A model generated the notes under the pieces. It saw only the letters and a program-made list of their open reading frames with translations, was not told the origin of the DNA and did not search any database. Shown in pieces: positions 1-10,618 of a DNA stretch of 64,000 nt. The position numbers were made by a program, and so were the translations under genes. The stretch is from Hoeflea ulvae (GTDB lineage Bacteria; Pseudomonadota; Alphaproteobacteria; Rhizobiales; Rhizobiaceae): NCBI RefSeq assembly GCF_026619435.1, contig NZ_JAOVZQ010000001.1:193501-257500 (forward strand), written 5' to 3'. Within the stretch, counting starts at the first letter, position 1, and every line of letters starts with the position of its first letter.

Positions 1-191
1 TTGCCATGCGCTTTACCGGCGATGAATCCGAGATCCAGATCAACCCGCCGCCGGCCGGCAACCAGCCCGAATTCGATGCCTGGGAATGGAAGCCGATGCA
101 GGATCTGCCCGGCCTGATTGTGCCGTTCAAGCGCAAGGCCTATGATCAGGTGGTCGCAGCTTTCTCACACCTTGCCGGGAGCCAGGCATGA
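1..191 (+). CDS. rppH: RNA pyrophosphohydrolase RppH, C-terminal part (5' end outside window)
   Basis: The reading frame is open from the window edge, so the start lies upstream. About 62 residues are visible; the segment [20 protein letters not shown] is the typical C-terminus of the Nudix hydrolase RppH, which removes pyrophosphate from mRNA 5' ends and so triggers decay. The Nudix box itself is not in the window. The stop overlaps the next gene's ATG (ATGA), suggesting translational coupling. Position close to the atp operon matches other Rhizobiales. Recognised from the C-terminal segment only. Confidence 0.75.
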   Translation, partial: AMRFTGDESEIQINPPPAGNQPEFDAWEWKPMQDLPGLIVPFKRKAYDQVVAAFSHLAGSQA

Positions 192-895
192 AACTGATTG
201 GCCTGCTGGGCGGAGTGGGCTGGAAAACCACGGCAACCTACTACCGGATGCTCAACGAACGCATGCAGAAGGAATTCGGTGCCCCGCACACGGCGCGGGT
301 GCTGCTGCATTCTGCCAGCAGCAGCGCCATCATCAGCAGCCGCGAAGAGGGTGACCGGGTCAGGCAGGCCGCAGTTCATGCCGAGGCCGCACTCAGCCTC
401 AAGGATGGCGGTGCCGATTTCATCGTCATTGCCTCCAATGCCATACATGAATTTGCCGATCACATCGCCAAGGCCTCCGGCCTCGACCTGTTGCACATAG
501 CTGATGCCACCGGCGCCGCGATCAAGCGCGACGGCTTTCGCAATGTGGCGTTGCTCGGCACCCGCGCCACCATGGAAGCAGATTTCTACCAGGAGCGGCT
601 GGGCAAGACCTATGGCGTCAGCGTGACCACGCCCGACCAGGCCGAGCGGGCCGAGGTGGACCGGATCATTTTCGAAGAACTGGGTCACGGCGTCATGAGC
701 AGCGGCTCGCGCATGTACCTCGCCGGCCTGATCAGCGCCATGTGCAAGCGCGGCGCCGAGGCCGTGGTGCTCGGCTGTTCCGAACTCACCTCGCTGGTTC
801 CCACCGACAGCGGCATGCCGCATGTCTACGACACCACCCGGCTGCACGCCGCGTCCGCGGTGCAGCGCGCATTGGGAAACAAGCTCCATGTCTGA
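188..895 (+). CDS. Aspartate/glutamate racemase family protein (YgeA-like)
   Basis: A 235-residue protein of the cofactor-independent Asp/Glu racemase family. The start [12 protein letters not shown] is the family's N-terminal strand and glycine turn. The C-terminal catalytic motif VLGCSEL places Cys at residue 197. The N-terminal catalytic position, Cys in classic racemases, is Ser83 here (ASNAIH). E. coli YgeA is described with Thr83/Cys197, so this protein resembles that one-cysteine, broad-specificity type. Length is normal. It overlaps rppH by 4 nt and the next GNAT gene by 8 nt, so the three are probably one transcript. The substrate cannot be told from sequence. Confidence 0.85.
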   Translation: MKLIGLLGGVGWKTTATYYRMLNERMQKEFGAPHTARVLLHSASSSAIISSREEGDRVRQAAVHAEAALSLKDGGADFIVIASNAIHEFADHIAKASGLDLLHIADATGAAIKRDGFRNVALLGTRATMEADFYQERLGKTYGVSVTTPDQAERAEVDRIIFEELGHGVMSSGSRMYLAGLISAMCKRGAEAVVLGCSELTSLVPTDSGMPHVYDTTRLHAASAVQRALGNKLHV

Positions 896-1421
896 CCGCA
901 ATGGCATCGCTGCCAGAACCAGCTACCGCGAAAGCGGCCCTGCCGATCTTGCAGCCATCCAGGCGCTCGAATCCATCGTCTATGCCAATGCCGCCGCCGG
1001 TCTCTCGGCCGGGCTGATAAACGGCCAGGATGAGACATTGTCCTGTGTCGCCGAACTCGACGGCCAGATCATCGGCCATATCCTGATGGTTGAGGTCACA
1101 GGTCCAGATCGCGCTTTGGCGCTCGCGCCGCATGCGATCCTGCCAGCCTGGCGCGACATGCAGATCGGCACCGAACTGGTCCGCTTCGCACTCGACCTCG
1201 CGCGCCGGCGCGATTGGCACTCGGTCTTCGTATTCGGCCAGCCGGATTATTTCTGCCGCTTCGGTTTCCGCTCGGACACCGCCGACTGCGCCGAAACTCC
1301 TGCTCAGGGATCGCGGTTCCTGGCTCTGGAACTGCGGCAGGCCGCACTTGCCGGCTGGTCCGGGCGGCTGGACTACCCACAGGCCTTTGTCGAACTGGCG
1401 GTCATGCCCAGGCGGCAGTGA
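888..1421 (+). CDS. GNAT-family N-acetyltransferase (YhbS-like)
   Basis: A 177-residue protein. It shows the acetyltransferase core: a catalytic strand with GQIIGHILMVEV, then LAPHAILPAWRDMQIGTELVRFALD, which corresponds to the acetyl-CoA pyrophosphate loop, and the typical later VFGQPDYFCRFGFR segment of YhbS-type GNATs. The ATG at 888 gives an N-terminus that matches the fold (TSYRESGPADLAAI); an upstream in-frame start would lie wholly inside the racemase gene. It overlaps the racemase end by 8 nt. The substrate is unknown. It ends about 80 nt before the oppositely oriented atp operon, with the atp terminator between them. Confidence 0.85.
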   Translation: MSDRNGIAARTSYRESGPADLAAIQALESIVYANAAAGLSAGLINGQDETLSCVAELDGQIIGHILMVEVTGPDRALALAPHAILPAWRDMQIGTELVRFALDLARRRDWHSVFVFGQPDYFCRFGFRSDTADCAETPAQGSRFLALELRQAALAGWSGRLDYPQAFVELAVMPRRQ

Positions 1422-1448
1422 CGCGGCTGCAAGGTTGAGCGCCGGCCA

Positions 1449-1474
1449 CGAAAAAGGCGGCCCGAGAGCCGCCT
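1449..1474 (-). terminator. Rho-independent terminator of the atp operon
   Basis: On the minus strand a 7-bp stem AGGCGGC/GCCGCCT closes a six-base loop and is followed by a run of five T. It lies about 30 nt past the atpC stop, where transcription of the F1 operon should end. Confidence 0.8.
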
Positions 1475-1503
1475 GATCAATTCCGCAAAACCATGTCGAA
1501 GGC

Positions 1504-1902
1504 TCAGATCGCCGCTTCCAGCGTGGTCAGGTGATCGAGATATTCCTGCGCCTTCTGCTTGACGGCATCGGTGGATGCATCCGCCACGTCTTCGCGTGCA
1601 TCCTGAAGCCGCTGGGCAAGGTCGCTACGGTCGATATCACCCACTGCCACAGCCGATTCGGCGAGCAATGTGCAGCCCTCGGGCACGATATCGGCAAATC
1701 CGCCGAACACGACGAAACGTTCGCTGTTGCCTTCGGCTGTCACCACGGTGACCACGCCCGGCTTGATCGTGGTCATGGTCGGTGCGTGATGCGCCATCAC
1801 CGTCATTTCACCGTCGGTGCCGGGAATGACGACTTCGGTCGCGGTTGCCGAGAAAAGCAGCCGTTCCGGGGATACGAGTTCAAAATTGAAGCTGTCAGCC
1901 AT
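1504..1902 (-). CDS. atpC: ATP synthase F1 subunit epsilon
   Basis: A 132-residue subunit of the F1 central stalk. It couples rotation of the gamma subunit to the c-ring and can inhibit ATP hydrolysis. The N-terminal beta-sandwich is clear (FNFELVSPERLLFSATATEV, PGTDGEMTVMAHHAPTMTTI), followed by a short helical C-terminal domain from about residue 88. The start MADSFNFEL was preferred to an upstream in-frame codon because family members begin there. It is the last gene of the minus-strand order atpH-A-G-D-C, 78 nt after atpD. Confidence 0.95.
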   Translation of the reverse strand: MADSFNFELVSPERLLFSATATEVVIPGTDGEMTVMAHHAPTMTTIKPGVVTVVTAEGNSERFVVFGGFADIVPEGCTLLAESAVAVGDIDRSDLAQRLQDAREDVADASTDAVKQKAQEYLDHLTTLEAAI

Positions 1903-1980
1903 GACGTTCACTTTATCGCAGTGCTGTTCGGGTGCACCGCGCAACCCGGCCGGAGCCGGATTGCGCGGGCAATTTCAGGT

Positions 1981-3546
<1,566 letters not shown>

Positions 3547-4425
3547 TTAGAGCGCTTCCGCGCCCGAAATGATTTCAATGAGTTCCTTGGTGATCTGGGC
3601 CTGCCGCTGGCGGTTGTAGCTCATCGACAACTTGTCGATCATCTCGCCAGCATTGCGGGTTGCGTTGTCCATGGCGGACATTTTCGCGCCCATTTCACCT
3701 GCAACGTTTTCGAGCAGCGCCCTGAAGATCTGCACCTTGATCGAGCGCGGCAACAGATCCTCGAGGATTTCCTCTGCACCCGGCTCGTAGTCGTAGATCG
3801 CCGAGGCGCTTGCGTCGGCGCTCACGGCTCCGGTGGTTGCCGGGATCAGCTGCTGCCCGGTCGGGACCTGGCTGATGACCGACTTGAACTCCGAATAGTA
3901 CAGAGTGCAAACGTCGAAGCCGCCCTTTTCGAACAGATCCATGACCTTGCCCGCGACCAGTTCGGCCTGGGCAAAGCTCATCTGCTTGACGTCGCGGAAA
4001 TCCACGCGCTCGATGATCAGAGCCGAATATTCGCGGCGAAGGATGTCGTAGCCCTTCTTGCCGACGCAGAGGATCTTGACGGTCTTGCCGTCAGCCAGCA
4101 GGCGGCGAACCTGATCGCGGGCATAGCGGGCGATCTGGCTGTTGAAGCCGCCGCACATGCCGCGTTCAGCGGTGCAGACGACGAGCAGATGCACATCGTC
4201 CTTGCCGGTGCCGGTCATCAGACGCGGCGCCTCGTCACCACCACCCACAGCTTCGGCGATGTTGGACATCACCGCTGCCATGCGTTGCGAATAGGGCCGT
4301 GCGGCCTCGGCCGCCTCCTGCGCACGCCGAAGCTTCGCCGCGGCGACCATCTGCATCGCCTTGGTGATCTTCTGCGTCGCCTTGACGGAGGCGATCCGGT
4401 TTTTCAGATCCTTGAGTGAAGGCAT
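3547..4425 (-). CDS. atpG: ATP synthase F1 subunit gamma
   Basis: The central rotor shaft of F1 (292 residues). The N-terminal helix [20 protein letters not shown] and the C-terminal helix ([36 protein letters not shown]) are the two coiled-coil segments that form the shaft; the middle is the Rossmann-like domain ([11 protein letters not shown]). Length is normal. It lies between atpA and atpD, 27 nt after atpA and 24 nt before atpD. Confidence 0.97.
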   Translation of the reverse strand: MPSLKDLKNRIASVKATQKITKAMQMVAAAKLRRAQEAAEAARPYSQRMAAVMSNIAEAVGGGDEAPRLMTGTGKDDVHLLVVCTAERGMCGGFNSQIARYARDQVRRLLADGKTVKILCVGKKGYDILRREYSALIIERVDFRDVKQMSFAQAELVAGKVMDLFEKGGFDVCTLYYSEFKSVISQVPTGQQLIPATTGAVSADASASAIYDYEPGAEEILEDLLPRSIKVQIFRALLENVAGEMGAKMSAMDNATRNAGEMIDKLSMSYNRQRQAQITKELIEIISGAEAL

Positions 4426-4452
4426 CCGTTATCCGTCCTCGGTCTTATGCCG

Positions 4453-5982
4453 TTAAGCAAAGGTTTTTGCGTAAGTGTCGACTGCGGCCTTCAGATTCGA
4501 CTTGGTGTCGTCGCTGAGGGCCTTTTCCTTGCGGATGGTCTCGAGCACATCTTTGCCTTCGCTGCGCATGTAACCCAGCAGGCCCTGTTCGAACCTGCCG
4601 ACCTGCTTGACGTCGACCTTGTCGAGATAGCCGTTCACGCCGGCAAAGATCACCGCAACCTGTTCTTCCGTCTTGAGCGGCGAGAACTGGGGCTGCTTGA
4701 GCAGCTCGGTCAGGCGCGCACCACGGTTGAGCAGACGCTGCGTCGCGGCATCGAGATCGGAACCGAACTGCGCAAAGGCCGCCATTTCGCGGTACTGCGC
4801 AAGCTCGCCCTTGATCGATCCGGCAACCTGCTTCATCGCCTTGACCTGTGCGGCCGATCCCACGCGGGACACCGACAGACCGACGTTCACGGCAGGGCGG
4901 ATACCCTGGAAGAACAGTTCGGTTTCAAGGAAGATCTGGCCATCGGTGATCGAGATCACGTTGGTCGGAATATAGGCTGACACGTCGTTGGCCTGGGTTT
5001 CGATCACCGGCAGAGCCGTCAGCGAACCGCTGCCATTGGCTTCATTGAGCTTGGCGGCGCGCTCGAGCAGGCGCGAGTGAAGATAGAACACGTCGCCGGG
5101 ATAGGCTTCGCGACCGGGCGGACGGCGAAGCAGCAGCGACATCTGGCGATAGGCAACGGCCTGCTTGGACAGATCGTCATAGGCGATCAGGGCATGCTTG
5201 CCGTTGTCGCGGAAATATTCGCCCATTGCGCAACCGGCAAACGGTGCGATGAACTGCAGCGGTGCGGCGTCGGATGCGGTCGCGGCGATCACGATCGAAT
5301 ACTTCATCGCGCCGCGGTCTTCGAGGACCTTGACGAACTGGGCAACCGTCGAGCGCTTCTGGCCGACCGCAACATAGATGCAGTAGAGCTTTTCAGCGTC
5401 GGGGCCGTTCTCGTGAATGGCCTTCTGGTTGAGGATCGTGTCGAGAATGATCGCGGTCTTGCCGGTCTGACGGTCACCGATGATCAGCTCGCGCTGGCCA
5501 CGGCCGACCGGGATCAGCGCATCGATGGCCTTGAGGCCGGTTGCCATCGGCTCATGCACCGATTTGCGCGGCATGATGCCGGGGGCCTTGACGTCGACGC
5601 GGGCGCGCAGCTTGCTCTTGATCGGACCCTTGCCGTCAATCGGATTGCCGAGCGCGTCAACGACGCGGCCGAGCAGTTCCGGACCAACCGGCACGTCGAC
5701 GATGGCGCCGGTCCGCTTGACGATGTCGCCTTCCTTGATGTCCCGGTCGGAACCGAAGATCACGACGCCGACATTGTCGGCTTCCAGGTTGAGCGCCATG
5801 CCGCGAATTCCACCGGGGAATTCGACCATTTCACCGGCCTGGACATTGTCCAGACCGTAAACGCGGGCGATACCGTCACCGACGGACAGGACCTGACCGA
5901 CTTCGGAGACTTCGGCTTCCTTGCCGAAATTCTTGATCTGGTCTTTGAGAATTGCGGAAATTTCCGCGGCGCGGATGTCCAT
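4453..5982 (-). CDS. atpA: ATP synthase F1 subunit alpha
   Basis: The non-catalytic nucleotide-binding F1 subunit (509 residues). The N-terminal [19 protein letters not shown] binds delta; the P-loop GDRQTGKT is at residues 169-176; the C-terminal helical domain follows. Start and length match the family. The ATG overlaps the atpH stop by one base (TGATG), which suggests coupled translation. Confidence 0.97.
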   Translation of the reverse strand: MDIRAAEISAILKDQIKNFGKEAEVSEVGQVLSVGDGIARVYGLDNVQAGEMVEFPGGIRGMALNLEADNVGVVIFGSDRDIKEGDIVKRTGAIVDVPVGPELLGRVVDALGNPIDGKGPIKSKLRARVDVKAPGIMPRKSVHEPMATGLKAIDALIPVGRGQRELIIGDRQTGKTAIILDTILNQKAIHENGPDAEKLYCIYVAVGQKRSTVAQFVKVLEDRGAMKYSIVIAATASDAAPLQFIAPFAGCAMGEYFRDNGKHALIAYDDLSKQAVAYRQMSLLLRRPPGREAYPGDVFYLHSRLLERAAKLNEANGSGSLTALPVIETQANDVSAYIPTNVISITDGQIFLETELFFQGIRPAVNVGLSVSRVGSAAQVKAMKQVAGSIKGELAQYREMAAFAQFGSDLDAATQRLLNRGARLTELLKQPQFSPLKTEEQVAVIFAGVNGYLDKVDVKQVGRFEQGLLGYMRSEGKDVLETIRKEKALSDDTKSNLKAAVDTYAKTFA

Positions 5983-6542
5983 CAGCCAACCTCTTTCAGT
6001 GTATGCTTAAGGGTGGAAAGTTTAGTGCGAAGCGATGTGTCAACCTGGCGTGAGCCAACCTTGACGATCAGACCGCCAAGCAGCGACGCATCGACTGTGA
6101 CGTCAAGCGTCACGGTTTTCCCGGTCACGCTGGAAAGCGTGGCCTTGAGTTCTTGTTCCTGTTCCGGCGACAGCGCATGGGCGGTCGTCACATCGGCGGT
6201 GACCTCGCCGCGGTCACGGGCGACAGCCTCGTGATAGGCGCGGATCATCATCGGAACGGCAAAGAGCCGGCGGTTGCTGGCAACGACCTTGAGGAAGTTG
6301 CCGACCAGGCCGGTAATGCCCGCCTTTTCAATCAGTGCAATGATCGAACGGGACTGGTCTTCAGCCGAAAAGACCGGGCTGTCGACCAGACGCTGCAAAT
6401 CGGTGCTGCCGTCGATCATGACCTTGAAACGGTCGAGATCCTTGGCCACTGCATCAACCGAATTGGCTTCAACTGCCAGCTCATAAAGCGAGGAGGCATA
6501 GCGTTCGGCGACACCAGAAATATGATGGGAGTTATCTGCCAC
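5982..6542 (-). CDS. atpH: ATP synthase F1 subunit delta
   Basis: The peripheral stalk subunit linking F1 to Fo subunit b (186 residues). It shows the family N-terminal helical domain ([15 protein letters not shown]) and C-terminal region ([36 protein letters not shown]). It is the first gene of the F1 operon; the Fo genes are not adjacent, as is usual in Rhizobiales. About 250 nt without a gene lie upstream and should contain the operon promoter, although no confident -35/-10 pair was found. Confidence 0.95.
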   Translation of the reverse strand: MADNSHHISGVAERYASSLYELAVEANSVDAVAKDLDRFKVMIDGSTDLQRLVDSPVFSAEDQSRSIIALIEKAGITGLVGNFLKVVASNRRLFAVPMMIRAYHEAVARDRGEVTADVTTAHALSPEQEQELKATLSSVTGKTVTLDVTVDASLLGGLIVKVGSRQVDTSLRTKLSTLKHTLKEVG

Positions 6543-6790
6543 GGGCGGGATTGTCTCTCATTGGCATCCAAGAGCCTGCACTCGACCGGAATCCGGAAAG
6601 GCAAGCCTTTGATTTTGTTTCGGTAAATTTCGGGACCCCCAAGCTCGAAAACTTGTTTTTCCCGAAATGCGCGGTCCGTCTAGCATAGAGCGCGGGGAGT
6701 CGCAACACGCCGGAGGCAGCATATGACACCTGCTTTAGCATGACATGCCCCGATCTCGCGGTTTGAGCAAGCGGCAAAACACGATAGCGC

Positions 6791-7180
6791 TCAGAGCCAG
6801 CCCAGTCCATAAAGCAGTGGCGCAGCCGCCAGAACGATCTCGATGACCACCGAGACCAGATTGTAGGGGGTCACGCCCCGGTCCGACAGCATCGAGATGA
6901 TTCGCCCGAATGCGGTGAACGCCCAGCCCGCTCCCAGCGTCAGATAGATCAGCGGCTGGGCGAACAGCAGCGCGCAGATGCCCACGCCAAGGTAGAATCC
7001 GGCCATGGTGGCGCGCGATTCCGACACCGCTTCGGGATGGTCCGGCGCGGTCTGCAGCCGCAGGATCCTGAGCGACAGCCGCGGCGCAAACAGCAGCAGC
7101 AGGCCGAACCCGACGGTCGCCAGGGCCGAACTCCAGGCCAGCCATTCGCCCTGTGTTGTCGGCCAGTAAAACTCGATCAT
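6791..7180 (-). CDS. Small four-helix membrane protein (DUF4345-like)
   Basis: A 129-residue protein with four hydrophobic segments (around WSSALATVGFGLLLLFAP, AGFYLGVGICALLFAQP, LTLGAGWAFTAFGRI and LVSVVIEIVLAAAPLLYGLG). The pattern, including an RATMAGFYLGVG stretch, resembles DUF4345 inner-membrane proteins of unknown function. The ATG at 7180 gives MIEFYWP; an upstream start would add a non-membrane Arg-rich stretch with no sign of coding. It stands alone between the atp operon and the DMT exporter. Confidence 0.7.
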   Translation of the reverse strand: MIEFYWPTTQGEWLAWSSALATVGFGLLLLFAPRLSLRILRLQTAPDHPEAVSESRATMAGFYLGVGICALLFAQPLIYLTLGAGWAFTAFGRIISMLSDRGVTPYNLVSVVIEIVLAAAPLLYGLGWL

Positions 7181-7332
7181 TGACGCAATCTCCGCTTGAT
7201 TCCTGGGTGCCTGCGCGGCGCGCCAGCGCCAAAGTGACGCATCGGGACGTACCGCCGCCACAGGCTTGATGCCGCCTTAGCACGGGCGCGCCCGCCGCCA
7301 AAGCCCCGGCCTGTGGTTCAGCGGCGGCCCTG

Positions 7333-8271
7333 TCAGTCGGGCGCGGCCATGGCCCGTTCCCTGCGGGCAATCGTCCGCTCCCGGTTCATGATGTAGAATC
7401 CGCTCAGGCAGATGATCGATGCTCCTACCATGGTCCAGCCGTCGGGGACATCGCCAAAGACGACAAAGCCGAGCAGGGTCATCCACAGCAGCTGCGAATA
7501 GACGAACGGCGCCACCTTGGACGCGCTGGCCAGCCGGCTGGCCTTGACCAGCAGCGCATGCCCGCCCATTCCCAGCACGCCGAGGCCGGCCAGCAGCGCA
7601 AAATCGAACACCGACTGCGGCATCTGCCCGTAGATCAGCGCCGGCGGCGCCAGCAGGACCGCGGCAAAGATGCAGGAATAGAACACCAGGCTCGACTGGC
7701 TTTCCTGCATCGCCAGCTTGCGGGTCAGGATCGAGTAGAGCGAATAGGTCACCGTGGCGGCGATCGACCAGACAATGGCCGGGGTGAACACGTCGGTTCC
7801 CGGCCGCACCACGATCAGCACGCCGACAAAGCCCACCATGATCGCCGCCCAGCGCCGTATTCCGGCCCATTCCCCCAGCAGCGGCCCGGCCATCGCCGTC
7901 ACCATCATCGGCACCGACAGGAAGATGCTGACGGTCTGCGCCAGCTGCAGATCCCGCAAAGCCATGAAATTGAGCAGCGTGGTGGCCGGCAGCAGCAATC
8001 CGCGCAGCACCTGCAAGGGTGCGCTGGTCATCCGGTACATGTCGGCCCGGCGCCAGCCCTGGAAGGCAAAGAAGGCGATCACCGCATGGCTGAGAAACCG
8101 GCACCAGACCACGAAGATTGTCGCATAGCCGATGGTGACCAGATATTTGGCGGTCGTATCCAGCGCCGCAAACGACATGAAGGTGCACAGCGCCATGACC
8201 ATGGCCACCGCCGGCATGGCTTCGCGGTCAACATCGTGCCGCACCGGGCGGTGGATAGGTTCGAAATCCAA
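7333..8271 (-). CDS. DMT-superfamily transporter with two EamA domains
   Basis: A 312-residue inner-membrane protein with about ten hydrophobic helices arranged as two EamA repeats. The first repeat spans roughly residues 20-150 (ending GFVGVLIVVRPGTD) and the second 160-300 (ending TMVGASIICLSGFYIMNRE). RhaT/YdcZ-type metabolite exporters have this layout. The substrate cannot be inferred. The in-frame ATG at 8217 is an alternative start that would drop a polar 18-residue N-terminus. The gene is monocistronic. Confidence 0.85.
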   Translation of the reverse strand: MDFEPIHRPVRHDVDREAMPAVAMVMALCTFMSFAALDTTAKYLVTIGYATIFVVWCRFLSHAVIAFFAFQGWRRADMYRMTSAPLQVLRGLLLPATTLLNFMALRDLQLAQTVSIFLSVPMMVTAMAGPLLGEWAGIRRWAAIMVGFVGVLIVVRPGTDVFTPAIVWSIAATVTYSLYSILTRKLAMQESQSSLVFYSCIFAAVLLAPPALIYGQMPQSVFDFALLAGLGVLGMGGHALLVKASRLASASKVAPFVYSQLLWMTLLGFVVFGDVPDGWTMVGASIICLSGFYIMNRERTIARRERAMAAPD

Positions 8272-8454
8272 GGCAAGGCTTTCTGTGCGGCGCGCGCGTC
8301 AACAGCAACAGGCGCGGAAACACCAGACATGCACCCCAAACCACGCATCTGTCAAAGCCTGCCGACCAGGTCGGCGGCTCTGGCGCGCGAATATGCGCAA
8401 CACCAGATCGTCGGGTCTCCGCCTTCGCCCCGCCGCAAGCCCGCGCGGGATCGT

Positions 8455-8484
8455 GAAAACGGCCGCAACCCGGAGATTGCGGCC
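8455..8484 (-). terminator. Rho-independent terminator after the NTF2-like gene
   Basis: A perfect 8-bp stem GGCCGCAA/TTGCGGCC (8461-8468 and 8477-8484) with an 8-base loop is followed on the minus strand by GTTTTC. It lies about 50 nt past the stop at 8533. Apart from this hairpin, 8272-8532 shows no gene. Confidence 0.7.
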
Positions 8485-8532
8485 ATGAGGACAATGTCGT
8501 CAAATTTAGGAAGGCTCAGAGACCAGCGCAGT

Positions 8533-8922
8533 CTAGGCCATTGCGGCCTGCACCATGGCGCTGTCGACGAACTGGGTCATGCGGACAATCTTGCCGTCCT
8601 TGACCTCGTAAAGATGAGCAAAGCTTGCCCGCATCGACTTTCCGGTCGCCACATAGGTGCCCTGGTATTCGCCAAAGGCAGCAACCCGGTCGCCGTCTTC
8701 CATGAATGTATGGACCTTGGCGGCATAGCCGTCCCATTCCGTGGCCAGTCGCTGAAACACGCCCTTGATGATGGCGTCAGGGCCGACATAGGTTCCCGCA
8801 TAGGGAAAACCTGCCGCTTCGGTCCATGAGGCATCCGGAGCGAGAGCGGCCATAAGGGCCTGGCCGTTCTCTTCCGAACTACCCTCGTAGGTCGCGCGGA
8901 CCAGATCGAGGTTGGCCCCCAT
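8533..8922 (-). CDS. NTF2/SnoaL-like protein
   Basis: A 129-residue single-domain protein of the NTF2-like alpha+beta barrel fold: an N-terminal helix (LVRATYEGSSEENGQALMAAL), then PDASWTEAAGFPYAGTYVGPDAI, and strands ending in HLYEVKDGKIVRMTQFVDSA. Such proteins are small ketosteroid-isomerase-like enzymes or binding proteins; no activity can be assigned. The ATG at 8922 lies 2 nt past the stop of the MBL-fold gene, so it is the last gene of a three-gene operon. One of three NTF2-like genes in the window. Confidence 0.8.
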   Translation of the reverse strand: MGANLDLVRATYEGSSEENGQALMAALAPDASWTEAAGFPYAGTYVGPDAIIKGVFQRLATEWDGYAAKVHTFMEDGDRVAAFGEYQGTYVATGKSMRASFAHLYEVKDGKIVRMTQFVDSAMVQAAMA

Positions 8923-8924
8923 GA

Positions 8925-9821
8925 TCAGCCCCACTTCATTTCGCCGGTGGCAACCTTTGCCCCCAGCTCGAGATTGGCAACGCCGCCCAGATCAGGGAAG
9001 CGGGCCTTCATGGCCGCAATCAGCTCAGCCGAATTGCCGGCCTTGGCCAGCTCTTCTTCAAAGGCCAGAAGATAGGCCTTGGTATACTCGACAGCCACCA
9101 CGCCCAGCGGTGCATCAGGAGTCATGTGACCCGGAACAACCACTTCGGGATTGCGCGCGATGATGGCATCAAGATTGGCGACCCAGGCAGCGCGCTGTTC
9201 CTTGGTCTGCGTATCGGCAACCCAGACATGCACGTCGGAGAAGATCATCACGCCGCCGAACACGGCCTGCAGGTCTTCCGACCAGAGATAGCGGCGATTG
9301 GCGAGGCCCTCTGCAGTCACGATCGAGATCTCATGTCCGTCGACGCTCAGCGTCGGCTCATCATAGACCGCAGGTATCACCACCTCGTCGACCGATTTCG
9401 GACCGTTATCGCCGAGCTGCGGACCCCAGGTCGCGATCTTCTTTTCCACATTGGCATTGATCGCCGCGACCGTGGCGCTGGCTGCGATGACGCGGGCGTC
9501 GGGGAATGCCTCGACGATCGGGCGCAGACTGAAGTAGAAGTCCGGATCGCTCTGGCTCACATAGATGGTGGTCAGCTTTTTCCCGGTGGCCTTGATTTCT
9601 TCAGCCAGCTTGCGGCCGTCTGAAAGCGTGAAACCACCGTCGATCAGCAGGGCTTCGGTTTCGCCCGTCACCAGCACGGGTGCGCGGTTGAAACCAGTCT
9701 CGCCGGCTGGATAATGCGTCCAGGTGAGACCCGCTTCAGCTGCCTTCGAACCGGTTGAGGACATTAGCGTTGCGGCGCCTGCCGCTGCAGTGAGTTTCAT
9801 GACAGTTCTCCTGGTAAACAT
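8925..9821 (-). CDS. Exported MBL-fold protein with degenerate metal-binding motif
   Basis: A 298-residue protein with an N-terminal export signal (FTRRTVMKLTAAAGAATLM, a Tat-like RR followed by a hydrophobic core) and a metallo-beta-lactamase fold: ETEALLIDGGFTLSDGRKLA, then IYVSQSDPDFYFSL, and later VVVPGHM. In active members the HxHxDH motif binds zinc. Here the aligned segment reads QSDPDF, so the His ligands are replaced and only the Asp remains. The later His of PGHM is kept. A changed metal site or a non-enzymatic role is possible. Middle gene of the DsbA-MBL-NTF2 operon. Confidence 0.8.
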   Translation of the reverse strand: MFTRRTVMKLTAAAGAATLMSSTGSKAAEAGLTWTHYPAGETGFNRAPVLVTGETEALLIDGGFTLSDGRKLAEEIKATGKKLTTIYVSQSDPDFYFSLRPIVEAFPDARVIAASATVAAINANVEKKIATWGPQLGDNGPKSVDEVVIPAVYDEPTLSVDGHEISIVTAEGLANRRYLWSEDLQAVFGGVMIFSDVHVWVADTQTKEQRAAWVANLDAIIARNPEVVVPGHMTPDAPLGVVAVEYTKAYLLAFEEELAKAGNSAELIAAMKARFPDLGGVANLELGAKVATGEMKWG

Positions 9822-9864
9822 GGGGCTTTTCTTTCTTTTGAGAGGGATTTCGGGTGAGAAGATT

Positions 9865-10521
9865 TCAGGCGAGCCCGAGGGCAGCCAGCATGGGTTGGGT
9901 TCCGGAATAAAGCGCGCTTGCGTTCATCGGCTGGCGCGCGTCGCCGGTGCCGACGATCAGGGCGGGAACACCTTGAACGTGGAATTTTGCCATTGTGGCG
10001 TGGGCCTCTGCCGTGCGCTCTTCAAGCAGACGCAAAAGCGCCTCATCAGGTTCGATCACGAGGGCAGCGGATTGGATCAGGCCAAGGCCGCGCAGCAGCT
10101 CGGCAACGACCGTGGCGGACGTGATATCCTTGCCGCCGACATAGCGGGCTTCCTGGATCGTCTTGAGCGCCTCGATCACCCGCTCAGGGGCTTCCATCGA
10201 GACAGCGGTTACAGCCCGCGTCGCAATCGACGAATCGAGCATCGCACCCTTGGCGCCCAGCACGTCGCGCCGGTAAGCCTCGCTGAACGCGCGGCCGCTC
10301 AGTTGCGCAATCCGCTGATCTGCCTGCCAGGCCTGGGCTGCAAAGCCTTCCATCGACCGGGCGCCACGGCCTGAAAACAGGCCGGTCGCAAGCGGCTGAA
10401 GCTCGATGGAGGGATGCTTGGCAAGCTCGGCAACGGTCGCCGAGGCGCCGTAGCACCAGCCGCAGAGCGGATCGAACAGATACTGCAATGTGAGTGTCTT
10501 GGTCATGCTCTGTTGGGTCAT
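9865..10521 (-). CDS. DsbA-family (FrnE-like) thioredoxin-fold oxidoreductase
   Basis: A 218-residue protein with a CGWC redox motif at residues 20-23 in the setting LQYLFDPLCGWCYGA, typical of cytoplasmic DsbA/FrnE-like proteins. A helical insert follows, and the cis-proline loop VQGVPALIVG is near residue 185. No signal peptide is seen. An in-frame ATG at 10506 is an equally possible start. It is the first gene of the operon leading to the MBL-fold and NTF2-like genes and faces a LysR gene across a 97-nt spacer containing a long dyad. Partner proteins unknown. Confidence 0.85.
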   Translation of the reverse strand: MTQQSMTKTLTLQYLFDPLCGWCYGASATVAELAKHPSIELQPLATGLFSGRGARSMEGFAAQAWQADQRIAQLSGRAFSEAYRRDVLGAKGAMLDSSIATRAVTAVSMEAPERVIEALKTIQEARYVGGKDITSATVVAELLRGLGLIQSAALVIEPDEALLRLLEERTAEAHATMAKFHVQGVPALIVGTGDARQPMNASALYSGTQPMLAALGLA

Positions 10522-10561
10522 GGTCTGTCTCCTTGGCCCTCAACATGGTGGATTCAGCGGA

Positions 10562-10607
10562 TTAGTAAAAGACAAACGATTTTGACATATTGTTTGCCTA
10601 GTACTAA
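10562..10607. promoter_or_regulatory. Long interrupted dyad between the dsbA-like and LysR genes (operator candidate)
   Basis: The sequence reads TTAGTA, 5 nt, CAAAC, 14 nt, GTTTG, 5 nt, TACTAA: both half-sites are exact inverted complements with symmetric spacing over 46 bp. It lies in the divergent spacer 12 nt before the LysR start. LysR-type regulators usually bind such dyads in their own divergent promoter, so it is a good candidate operator for autoregulation and control of the dsbA-like operon. Confidence 0.6.
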
Positions 10608-10618
10608 CAATCAAATCC

